7,283 bases of DNA. It comes from Planctomycetota bacterium (GTDB taxonomy: Bacteria > JAJVIF01 > JAPKYR01). A program made the translations under genes and the position numbers. Under the pieces are notes generated by a model. The model was not told where the DNA came from and did no database searches. It saw nothing but the letters and a program-made list of their open reading frames with translations. Each line of letters starts with the position of its first letter. Position 1 is the first letter of the stretch. Positions 1-5,926 of the stretch are shown piece by piece. The stretch lies in NCBI GenBank assembly GCA_030673355.1, contig DAOVJF010000122.1:1-7283 (forward strand), written 5' to 3'.

Positions 1-2
1 CG

Positions 3-219
3 AGCAGAGGTTGCACATTTTTCGATGGAAGCTAAGGGCACATTAAAAATCCAACCGCAGGATGCGGTCGGCACTTGCTGTCCGATAGCTGGAAGCTAAC
101 GGCACATTAAAAATCCAACCGCAGGATGCGGTCGGCACCTGCTGTCCGATAGCTGGAAGCTAACGGCACGCAGGGGAAATCATTACATCAACCCATTTGA
201 GGAAATTTTATATTGGACA
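3..219 (+). repeat. Dispersed repeat, copy 1 (long form)
   Basis: This block matches 3461-3630 in the same orientation. Both copies begin AGCAGAGG, contain a 64-bp unit starting GGAAGCTAACGGCAC, and end in a conserved tail, ACCCATTTGAGG(A/G)AATTTT followed by ATATTGGACA. This copy has two full units and the other has one. The block starts only two bases from the window edge, so it may extend further left. It encodes no evident transposase, so it is best described as a non-autonomous palindromic repeat (MITE- or REP-like). That class is an inference. The repetition itself is directly visible. Confidence 0.85.
27..169 (+). repeat. 64-bp tandem repeat, two units plus partial third
   Basis: Units start at 27, 91 and 155, giving a period of exactly 64 bp, and the third is cut off after GGAAGCTAACGGCAC. 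The two full units differ at very few positions. Each unit can fold into small hairpins: CCAACCGCA-GGA-TGCGGTCGG (51-71 and 115-135, one mismatched pair), TCGGCAC-TTGCT-GTCCGA (one bulge), and TAGCT-GGA-AGCTA (86-98 and 150-162). Two of the three loops are GGA. No function is known to me. Confidence 0.85.
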
Positions 220-523
220 AGAGTGATATCCCATATATATTCCAGAGAAGGTTTGAATCAACACCTTTATGTTGCAAACTGCATGAAATTGTTAACTCGA
301 TTGGTGCAGATTGCAACAAATTCATCGTGTTTCATACAATTTTCAAATGAAAGTATTACGGTTACACTGTTTTCAATAGGAGCGGGATGCCCGTTGTGAC
401 AGGGGTACAGGGCGGAAGTGTAAATCGAAGGCTGAAATTGCTGGAATTGAGGATCATGATAAGGATTTGGAACAAAGACTGCATAATAACCCAGCGGATA
501 CGAGTTTTAGGAGGTGCGGGTAG
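213..523 (+). pseudogene. Possible decayed gene, broken over three frames
   Basis: I do not recognise this. A TTG at 213 has GAGGA nine bases upstream (199-203) and opens 45 codons beginning LDKSDIPYIFQRRFES, ending at TGA 348-350. A second protein-like stretch one frame on, containing FSNESITVTLFSIGAGCPL, ends at TGA 397-399. A third, again one frame on, contains CKSKAEIAGIEDHDKDLEQR and ends at TAG 521-523, inside the stem of the terminator that follows. Three collinear frames ending at a terminator fit a gene of about 100 residues with two frameshifts. No single frame is convincing, no family match is evident, and the stretch could be chance. The TTG and its Shine-Dalgarno site lie in the tail of the dispersed repeat. 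Confidence 0.22.
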
Positions 524-553
524 CATTGTTTTGTTACCCGCATATTTTATTTT
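515..553 (+). terminator. Rho-independent terminator
   Basis: An 11-bp stem, TGCGGGTAGCA (515-525) with TGTTACCCGCA (532-542), closes a six-base loop TTGTTT and contains one G-T wobble. TATTTTATTTT follows directly. The T-rich tail is only on the plus-strand side, so it would end transcription coming from the left, across the decayed frames at 213-523. It is the clearest intrinsic terminator in the window. Confidence 0.75.
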
Positions 554-575
554 AGGTAATCCGATTAATTTACTT

Positions 576-839
576 TCAATCATTTTCTCTCTTTTTCGGT
601 CCAATCGAAGCAATAATCACCCCCATAATTATCCCGACCGCACCAATAATTGAGCCAAGGCCAATCGTTTCGGGATCGAAGTGTGCGGGTTCAAAAAATT
701 CGTATTTAAAGCTAACACGTTAAACAAAAATTGATTGGACATATTTAGCATTAATATTCGTCGACAAGCACGTTCGACGCGAAGGATATCGAGGCTTGCG
801 GGATTTAGATGTCTCACTCAGCTTGTCAACGGCACCCAT
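576..839 (-). pseudogene. Small membrane-protein remnant with an internal stop
   Basis: Read on the minus strand, an ATG at 839-837 opens 39 codons beginning MGAVDKLSETSKSRKPRYPS and reaches TAA at 722-720. The same frame then continues for 47 more codons to TGA at 578-576. The second part looks like a real C-terminus: an acidic, aromatic stretch (KYEFFEPAHFDPE), a glycine-rich hydrophobic helix (GLGSIIGAVGIIMGVIIASI) and a charged end PKKREND. The part after the stop has no plausible start of its own upstream of the helix. No Shine-Dalgarno site precedes the ATG. I infer a decayed single-helix membrane protein of about 87 residues. The family is unknown and the N-terminal half is the weaker part of the case. 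Confidence 0.33.
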
Positions 840-856
840 CAACAGGTATTTAGAGC

Positions 857-862
857 TATAAT
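857..862 (+). promoter_or_regulatory. Perfect -10 box TATAAT before the two-helix protein gene
   Basis: TATAAT lies ten bases before the TTG at 872. No good -35 hexamer stands 16-18 bases upstream; a TTGTCA at 823-828 is 28 bases away, which is too far. If the box is used, transcription would begin near 869-871, almost on the TTG. That implies either a leaderless message or a start at the later in-frame ATGs (920 or 932). The match is exact, but the region is AT-rich, so its use is inferred. Confidence 0.45.
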
Positions 863-871
863 AATGGTTAA

Positions 872-1924
872 TTGACACCATCACCCGCAACATTTCATCC
901 GGCCGGGAATCCCTTCAATATGGATGATGACATGGGATCATTGATCGATATAAATGCCCGGCCGGAGACCGGTAACTTTTTTCGAGAATCCGGTCGCATG
1001 GATCCGGATAAAGCCACGAGCCTTTTCAAACCTCGCGAGCCAACTCCTGAAGATAGAAAATCCGCCCTGGTCGGTTATGGGGTAATTGGCCTCTTAGTCG
1101 GGCTGGGCCTGTCACTTGTAGTATTTATTGTCACGATGATAGCCACCGATGGGGAACCTGCCGGCGTGCTCGTAATCATGTTTAATTTTATGCTGGTCGC
1201 AATAGTATTAAGCACCACGATAGGTGCCGTCATTGCCGTTTCATTTCTTAATAAGGAAACGGAAGAGGGTTACCTGAAAATTTCAGATGATGAAATCGAG
1301 TACTGGACCCGCAATGGTATTGTCGCGATCCTGATGCAATCTATTTTCGGCGCCAGGCAATCAAAGGAAACATTATTTTATTTTACTAGGCTTTACTTCA
1401 CTTCGGACAACAAACGTGGATTCGAATTTTTAAAACACAAATTCAAAAGATATGAAGCTGTCAGCGGTCCGGCTACAAAGCTGAAACTGGTTTCGATCGA
1501 TGGTAATGATAATGTCCGGCTGGCTGTCATGCACCACCGGAGACGCCGTAGTAAAGCCGGACTCAAGGTCGGGGAAGTTCCCAAGTTTAATTTCCAGTCG
1601 ATCAAGACAAAAAAAGAGCAAATAATATTTGGCAACACGATTCTTGACAGGGAATTCAAGTGCGACGGCAAAATCCTTGAATACACCATTGATGATTCGG
1701 ATCACAAGATTGCCGTTGAGATGATTAACGGAGTGAGGGTCGAAAAAGTCCAATCTCAATACGGCGTTTCAAAATTCCTGATCCACCTGGCCCTTGAGCC
1801 GGGAGGTGGGCACGAAAATTTCTCAATCAATGCATTGCATATGCCCTATATGGATGAAATCGGTTATTACTGCCGCGCGATCGCGACTTCATTCCCCGAT
1901 CGAGAAGACGGCTACTGGGATTGA
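872..1924 (+). CDS. Uncharacterised protein with two transmembrane segments
   Basis: The product is up to 350 residues and I do not recognise its family. Residues 1-64 are polar. They are followed by two hydrophobic segments at about 65-91 and 98-126, joined by a short acidic loop, which suggests a membrane hairpin. The remaining 225 residues are soluble, mixed in charge and probably cytoplasmic, with a basic cluster HHRRRRSK at 221-228 and a C-terminus ending GYWD. There is no N-terminal signal peptide. An in-frame TAA at 869-871 abuts the TTG, so translation cannot start earlier. TTG 872 has no Shine-Dalgarno site, and ATG 920 (residue 17) or ATG 932 (residue 21, weak GGAT upstream) are real alternatives. 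The gene ends at TGA 1922-1924, 288 bases before the next gene. Base composition and length support a real gene; the function is unknown. Confidence 0.75.
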   Translation: MTPSPATFHPAGNPFNMDDDMGSLIDINARPETGNFFRESGRMDPDKATSLFKPREPTPEDRKSALVGYGVIGLLVGLGLSLVVFIVTMIATDGEPAGVLVIMFNFMLVAIVLSTTIGAVIAVSFLNKETEEGYLKISDDEIEYWTRNGIVAILMQSIFGARQSKETLFYFTRLYFTSDNKRGFEFLKHKFKRYEAVSGPATKLKLVSIDGNDNVRLAVMHHRRRRSKAGLKVGEVPKFNFQSIKTKKEQIIFGNTILDREFKCDGKILEYTIDDSDHKIAVEMINGVRVEKVQSQYGVSKFLIHLALEPGGGHENFSINALHMPYMDEIGYYCRAIATSFPDREDGYWD

Positions 1925-2002
1925 TACACGATATATTCTCTATATTCTCTGTTTACATACCCCTTTAAACAGGATAAGGTAATTGGGACTATTTTAGATT
2001 CA

Positions 2003-2087
2003 GGGACGCCTTTCCACTCGTCCCGCGATTTAATATTGAAATCTCTGGAAACATGTCCAGCATAAGGCCGGGACTTTTTTGTTTTTT
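2003..2087 (+). promoter_or_regulatory. Competing hairpin arms ending in a T-run (terminator or attenuator)
   Basis: Arm A, GGGACG (2003-2008), pairs perfectly with arm B, CGTCCC (2019-2024), across a 10-base loop. The overlapping GTCCCG of arm B (2020-2025) pairs equally well with arm C, CGGGAC (2069-2074), which is followed at once by TTTTTTGTTTTTT (2075-2087). A nearer GTCC at 2055-2058 can also pair with the GGAC of arm C. A-B and B-C pairing exclude each other, the layout expected of a conditional terminator. The simpler reading is the terminator of the 872-1924 gene. A second set of exclusive arms, TTCGC-GGG-GCGAA-C-TTCGC, lies at 2105-2123. Confidence 0.45.
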
Positions 2088-2151
2088 CGTTTCTCCCAAG
2101 CTCTTTCGCGGGGCGAACTTCGCATATTGGTGGTACCCGGCAACTTACTAT

Positions 2152-2180
2152 TTGATTCATATATTGTTTCATGCTAAAAT
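2152..2180 (+). promoter_or_regulatory. Sigma70-type promoter with extended -10
   Basis: TTGATT (2152-2157, four of six matches to consensus) is separated by exactly 17 bases from TAAAAT (2175-2180, five of six). TGC precedes the -10 box to give an extended -10. Transcription would start near 2187, leaving a leader of about 26 bases that contains the ribosome binding site AAGGTGGT (2197-2204). The ATG at 2171 falls inside this -10 region, which argues against its use as the start codon. Confidence 0.6.
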
Positions 2181-2212
2181 TATTAAATAATTCAATAAGG
2201 TGGTGTATTTCA

Positions 2213-3370
2213 ATGACACATAAGAAAGCATGGTCCTTATTTTCTATCATTATAATTCTCCTCCTGATTCCGTATGCTGCTAAAGCCAGAGAGTCCAGAG
2301 TAATAGCTGGTGACGGAGTACTCACGGAAGATACTGAACTTGTTGAATCCATCTGGCGACTTGGATTATGCGAGATTATCCCGAACGACGAATACGGATT
2401 CGAAGTTGCCAATATGGCATACAGTGTTTGGCCAAGTGCTTTCGCTGATTCAGGTGTCTTTTCAACTATCCGACTGGATTCGATTAACCCGGCAACGCTC
2501 ACGCCAGATGATATTATTCAGTTGGGTCAAGAGTATGAACTTGATGCATTGGTTTGTGGTGTGATCGGCCAGGCAAAGGTTAGATATTCAGCTTGGTCAT
2601 TACTCGGTTCGTCCCAATCTTATGCAGTTAGAATCGAAATTGCGTTTCAAATGTACGAAACTACGACTGGGACCTTAATTTGGGAGAGAACTTTAAAAAA
2701 GAACCGTACAGTGACTGAAAGTGAAGTTACCGAAATTGTACGGCGGTTCGCAGGAAATGTATCTACAGATATGGTCCCAGTCTTAATTGCCGATGGGGTC
2801 ACTGGCAGAGATATTTCGGCTAATGAACCACCTGGTATTCATTGCTCGCATGATAGTCTGAATTTTGTCACTTCCGCAATTAGATTATGTGGAACCGTTA
2901 CGGATGATTTTGGGATTGCTGATTTTGTAGTTTTGTGTGGCAATAATGAGGAGCCTTTGTTATCTGTGGCTTTGGAATCACAGTCATTAATCGATTTCGA
3001 TATTATATTAACATGGGCAGATTTGGAAGAGGATGAAATCATTATTACTGCATCGGATTCGCAGGGTCAGCATAGCGAGTTAATTATCCCGATTGAAGAA
3101 GGGGAACCATTTATTACAGGTCAGATAGCAAATATTTCATCCGATCGGATTTTTGTCAATCTTGGGACAATTAATGGTATTGAAGAAGGTATGGTTTTTA
3201 TTGTTGTCAGTGATGAGGATATCATTGATCCAACAACGGATCGTGTACTTGGCCAATCCACCCTGAATGTAGGAATAATTCAGGTTGAAGCAGTTGAGGA
3301 TGAATTCTCAACGTGCATTGTATTGGATGGAGAGATCGATAATTTCTCAGTCGGTGATAAGGTTTATTAA
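2213..3370 (+). CDS. Exported CsgG-like / Ig-like / FlgT-C-like protein
   Basis: The start chosen is ATG 2213, eight bases after AAGGTGGT, giving 385 residues. An earlier in-frame ATG at 2171 has no Shine-Dalgarno site and would bury the signal peptide. Residues 1-25 form a signal peptide (KK, a hydrophobic SIIIILLLIP core, then YAAKA before the likely cut). Residues 27-190 resemble the CsgG/LpoB-type fold: DALVCGVIGQAKV, then alternating strands ending MYETTTGTLIWERT. Residues 205-295 look like an Ig-like domain (IRLCGTVTDDFGIADFVV, later SDSQGQ). Residues 300-385 resemble the FlgT C-terminal domain: VNLGTINGIEEGMVF, DPTTDRVLG, and a final GDKVY. A periplasmic or outer-membrane-linked role is likely. 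FlgT proper is a flagellar motor protein, but no flagellar gene is nearby and the domain also occurs elsewhere, so no gene name is given. The gene looks more AT-rich than uvrB. Confidence 0.8.
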   Translation: MTHKKAWSLFSIIIILLLIPYAAKARESRVIAGDGVLTEDTELVESIWRLGLCEIIPNDEYGFEVANMAYSVWPSAFADSGVFSTIRLDSINPATLTPDDIIQLGQEYELDALVCGVIGQAKVRYSAWSLLGSSQSYAVRIEIAFQMYETTTGTLIWERTLKKNRTVTESEVTEIVRRFAGNVSTDMVPVLIADGVTGRDISANEPPGIHCSHDSLNFVTSAIRLCGTVTDDFGIADFVVLCGNNEEPLLSVALESQSLIDFDIILTWADLEEDEIIITASDSQGQHSELIIPIEEGEPFITGQIANISSDRIFVNLGTINGIEEGMVFIVVSDEDIIDPTTDRVLGQSTLNVGIIQVEAVEDEFSTCIVLDGEIDNFSVGDKVY

Positions 3371-3416
3371 GGTTTCTGTTCAATGCTGTCCATGATAATC
3401 TGATTTTGGACAAGGC

Positions 3417-3428
3417 ATCCTATAGGAT
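3417..3428. repeat. 12-bp perfect palindrome
   Basis: ATCCTATAGGAT reads the same on both strands and is followed almost at once by another palindrome, GGATATCC (3430-3437). The pair lies between the stop of the 2213-3370 gene and the dispersed repeat. It could be a protein-binding site or chance in AT-rich DNA. There is no T-run, so it is not an intrinsic terminator. Confidence 0.3.
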
Positions 3429-3460
3429 AGGATATCCACATCGTTAAATCACATTATCCA

Positions 3461-3630
3461 AGCAGAGGTCTGCATGTTTTGCTGGTATTTCGATGGAAAC
3501 TGGAAGCTAACGGCACATGAAAAACCCAACCGCAGGATGCAGTCGGCACTTGCTATCCGATAGCTGGAAGCTAACGGCACATAGAGAAAATCCTAACTTT
3601 AACCCATTTGAGGGAATTTTATATTGGACA
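3461..3630 (+). repeat. Dispersed repeat, copy 2 (short form)
   Basis: This is the same element as 3-219, in the same orientation. It has one full 64-bp unit (3502-3565), a 15-base partial second unit (3566-3580) and the same conserved tail. Point differences from copy 1 include AGTCGG for GGTCGG and TATCCGA for TGTCCGA, which weaken two of the unit's hairpins without compensating changes. It fills most of the space between the upstream gene and uvrB, so its right end may contribute to uvrB expression. Confidence 0.85.
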
Positions 3631-3680
3631 GTAGTGGTCTCTGTTCATATTCTAAACATCCGTTTCGTATGTTAAAATAA
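3624..3680 (+). other. Possible leader mini-ORF ahead of uvrB
   Basis: A TTG at 3624 with GAGGGA upstream (3610-3615) opens 18 codons beginning LDSSGLCSY and stops at TAA 3678-3680, six bases before the uvrB ATG and in the same frame. The Shine-Dalgarno site and TTG belong to the dispersed-repeat tail and are also present in copy 1 (TTG 213). If translated, it could couple to uvrB. It is short and may be chance. Confidence 0.2.
3670..3678 (+). promoter_or_regulatory. Extended -10 element abutting uvrB
   Basis: TGTTAAAAT is an extended -10 (TG, one base, then TAAAAT with five of six matches). The best -35 at a 17-base spacing, TTCTAA (3650-3655), matches only three of six, as is common for extended -10 promoters. 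Transcription would start around 3685-3687, essentially at the uvrB ATG. It has the same form as the TGCTAAAAT element at 2172-2180 before the 2213 gene. Confidence 0.5.
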
Positions 3681-3686
3681 CCCCGG

Positions 3687-5819
3687 ATGCCAGCGACAAA
3701 AAAACAAAAAATTTCAAAACCATTCAAGCTGGTTTCAGAATATAAGCCTGCCGGTGACCAGCCCAAGGCTATAGTGCAGATGGTCGAAGGTTTGAACCGT
3801 GGCGACCGGATGCAGATACTCCTCGGTGTCACGGGGTCGGGCAAAACTTTCACGATGGCGAAAGTAATAGAGGAGGTCCAGCGGCCGACGCTTGTGGTCA
3901 CACACAATAAAACCCTCGCAGCCCAGCTCGCCGCGGAGTACAAGGCGTTCTTCCCGGATAATTTCGTCGGATATTTCGTGAGTTACTACGATTTTTACCA
4001 GCCGGAAGCGTATGTCCCGGCACGCGATCTCTATATCGAAAAAGACGCCGATGTGAACGAGGAAGTCGACCGCATGCGCCATGCCGCTACCCAGGCGCTT
4101 CTAAGCCGGCGGGATGTAATTATCGTCGCGACCGTAAGCTGCATTTACGGCCTCGGCGACCCGTCCGAATACACAGACATGTCGGTCGAAGTTACGGTAG
4201 GCAAAGAGATCGAGCGGCGCGTCCTTTTAAGGAAATTCATCGATATGCAATATCTCCGGAACGATCTCGAACTGATCCGTGGCGCGTTCCGTGTGAAGGG
4301 CGACACGATTGAAATTTACCCGGTCAACGAGGAAGTAATAATCCGGATGTCGTTTTTCGGGGACGAGTGCGAGGGTATCACGAGGATTCACCCAGTCACA
4401 GGCGAAGTATTAGAGATCCTCGACGAAATTTCCTTATTCCCGGCAAGCCACTACGCGTTCGTTCCCGAACGACAGGAATTAATTCTCGACAACATCGCGA
4501 AGGAACTCGATATTCAATACAAGCAGTTCATTAAGGACGATAAAAAACTCTACGCGGAACGTCTGAAGGACCGGACACTTTACGACCTCGAGTGCATTCG
4601 CGAACTCGGTTTCTGCTCCGGCATCGAAAATTATTCGCGGATATTTTCCGGACGCGAACCGGGGGAGCCGCCATCGACGCTGGTCGAGTATTTCCCGGAC
4701 GATTATTTAATGATCATCGACGAGTCGCACCAGACAATCCCGCAGCTCAACGGGATGTTCAAGGGGGACAGGTCGAGGAAAATAAACCTGGTCGAGTACG
4801 GTTTCCGCCTGTCGTGCGCGCTCGATAACCGTCCATTGAATTTCGAGGAGTTCGAGAAGTACATAAACCAGGTGATCTTCACCACCGCGACCCCCGGGCC
4901 GTACGAACGCGAGCATTCCGACAATACTGTCGAATTGATCATCCGGCCAACCGGGCTGATCGATCCGAAAATTGATATCCGCGGGGTCGCCACCCAAGTC
5001 GATGACGTGATGCATGAGATCGGGAAGCGTGCCGAGAAAGGACAACGGACATTGATCACAACGCTCACAAAAAAAATGAGCGAGGATCTGACCGACTATC
5101 TCGAACGGATGGGCCACCGCGTTCGATATCTCCATTCCGAGATCGACACATTCGACAGGGTCCGAATCCTGCGGGATTTGCGTCGGGGCGATTTCGATAT
5201 CCTTGTCGGGATAAATCTTTTAAGGGAAGGGCTTGATCTGCCCGAGGTCAGCCTTGTCGCGATTCTCGATGCCGACAAAGCCGGTTTCCTTCGGACCGAA
5301 ACGTCGCTGATCCAGACAATGGGACGCGCGGCACGTCACGCGGACGGGATGGTGATCCTCTACGCCGACATCATGACCCCGGCGATCGAAGCGGCTGTGA
5401 AGGAGACGAGCCGCCGCCGCGAAATCCAGGAGGCGTATAACAAAAAGCACGGGATCACACCGACATCGATCGAGAAAGAGATCAGGGATATCGCGTCGGA
5501 TGTGGATGAGGAAGCTATGGTCGAAGCGGTACTGGAGGACGGGACGATCAATTTCGAGGGCGTGGAATTGACGCGCGATGAACTTCCGCAAATTGTGGAA
5601 ATGATCCGGTCCGAGATGCTTTCGGAAGCGAACGACCTTAATTTCGAACGCGCGGCCGAACTTCGGGACGAGATCCGAATGCTTGAAGAATTCCTTGAAA
5701 AGAAAGTGATGTCGAAATCTCAGAAGAAAAAGCGCAAGAGGCGAAGTTTCACACCCGGCCAGGCAAGACAGGCAAAGCTAAAAAGAAGGGCTTCGAGAAC
5801 AAGGAAGTACAGGGGCTGA
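3687..5819 (+). CDS. uvrB: UvrABC system protein B (excision nuclease helicase subunit)
   Basis: UvrB receives damaged DNA from UvrA, verifies the lesion with its helicase fold and beta-hairpin, and positions UvrC for incision in nucleotide excision repair in the cytoplasm. The 710-residue product shows Walker A GVTGSGKT (47-54), the beta-hairpin region VSYYDFYQPEAYVP (98-111), Walker B with DESH (345-348), helicase motif VI QTMGRAARH (543-551), and a C-terminal UVR domain with ANDLNFERAAELRDEI (648-663) for UvrC contact. An in-frame TAA at 3678-3680 fixes ATG 3687 as the first possible ATG. It adds about eight residues before the ISKPFKL that matches the usual N-terminus. No Shine-Dalgarno site is present. 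After the UVR domain the protein has a basic tail of about 40 residues (671-710, for example KKRKRR), longer than in E. coli (673 residues in total). Part of this tail is repeated at 7242-7283. Confidence 0.98.
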   Translation: MPATKKQKISKPFKLVSEYKPAGDQPKAIVQMVEGLNRGDRMQILLGVTGSGKTFTMAKVIEEVQRPTLVVTHNKTLAAQLAAEYKAFFPDNFVGYFVSYYDFYQPEAYVPARDLYIEKDADVNEEVDRMRHAATQALLSRRDVIIVATVSCIYGLGDPSEYTDMSVEVTVGKEIERRVLLRKFIDMQYLRNDLELIRGAFRVKGDTIEIYPVNEEVIIRMSFFGDECEGITRIHPVTGEVLEILDEISLFPASHYAFVPERQELILDNIAKELDIQYKQFIKDDKKLYAERLKDRTLYDLECIRELGFCSGIENYSRIFSGREPGEPPSTLVEYFPDDYLMIIDESHQTIPQLNGMFKGDRSRKINLVEYGFRLSCALDNRPLNFEEFEKYINQVIFTTATPGPYEREHSDNTVELIIRPTGLIDPKIDIRGVATQVDDVMHEIGKRAEKGQRTLITTLTKKMSEDLTDYLERMGHRVRYLHSEIDTFDRVRILRDLRRGDFDILVGINLLREGLDLPEVSLVAILDADKAGFLRTETSLIQTMGRAARHADGMVILYADIMTPAIEAAVKETSRRREIQEAYNKKHGITPTSIEKEIRDIASDVDEEAMVEAVLEDGTINFEGVELTRDELPQIVEMIRSEMLSEANDLNFERAAELRDEIRMLEEFLEKKVMSKSQKKKRKRRSFTPGQARQAKLKRRASRTRKYRG
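5726..5767 (+). repeat. uvrB-tail direct repeat, left copy
   Basis: These 42 bases inside the 3' end of uvrB, encoding roughly residues 681-693 of the basic tail, recur without a mismatch at 7242-7283, where the window ends. The left boundary of identity is sharp: the next base upstream differs (A here, G at 7241). The right boundary cannot be seen. Confidence 0.95.
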
Positions 5820-5827
5820 AAAAGTAA

Positions 5828-5870
5828 CACGAACGTATCAGAGCCACGAACGTATCAGAGCCACGAACGT
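5828..5870 (+). repeat. 17-bp tandem repeat after uvrB
   Basis: CACGAACGTATCAGAGC occurs at 5828-5844 and 5845-5861 without change, and the first nine bases recur at 5862-5870 before diverging into TAGTGAG. It begins eight bases after the uvrB stop. Its CGTATCAGAGC part is found inverted at 7231-7241. Confidence 0.85.
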
Positions 5871-5889
5871 TAGTGAGTGGTGCGGGAGG
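5834..5889 (+). repeat. Left inverted-repeat end flanking the TPR gene
   Basis: Three blocks run in order: CGTATCAGAGC (5834-5844 and 5851-5861), CGAACGTTAGTGAG (5864-5877) and GTGCGGGAGG (5880-5889). All three recur in inverted orientation and mirrored order at 7170-7241. The match is interrupted by unequal gaps, so this is a degenerate terminal inverted repeat, not a clean insertion-sequence end. Confidence 0.6.
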
Positions 5890-5926
5890 ATGATTTCGCT
5901 AGTGTTTTTGAGAACTGGATAGGATG

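Noticed and set aside
27..169. CRISPR array
   Set aside because: The 64-bp units are contiguous and identical throughout, with no unique spacers between conserved repeats.
387..653. Plus-strand frame of 88 codons with AGGAG before its ATG
   Set aside because: It reads straight through the strong terminator at 515-553, its product is rich in unlikely low-complexity residues (Asn, His, Arg), and it overlaps the more protein-like minus-strand remnant.
629..817. Minus-strand frame of 62 codons
   Set aside because: It is out of frame with the convincing membrane-helix C-terminus at 576-719 and has no recognisable features of its own.
1912..2502. Open minus-strand frame of about 196 codons
   Set aside because: Its larger part lies antisense to the signal-peptide and CsgG-like region of the 2213 gene, no domain is apparent, and it runs through the hairpin region without a ribosome binding site.
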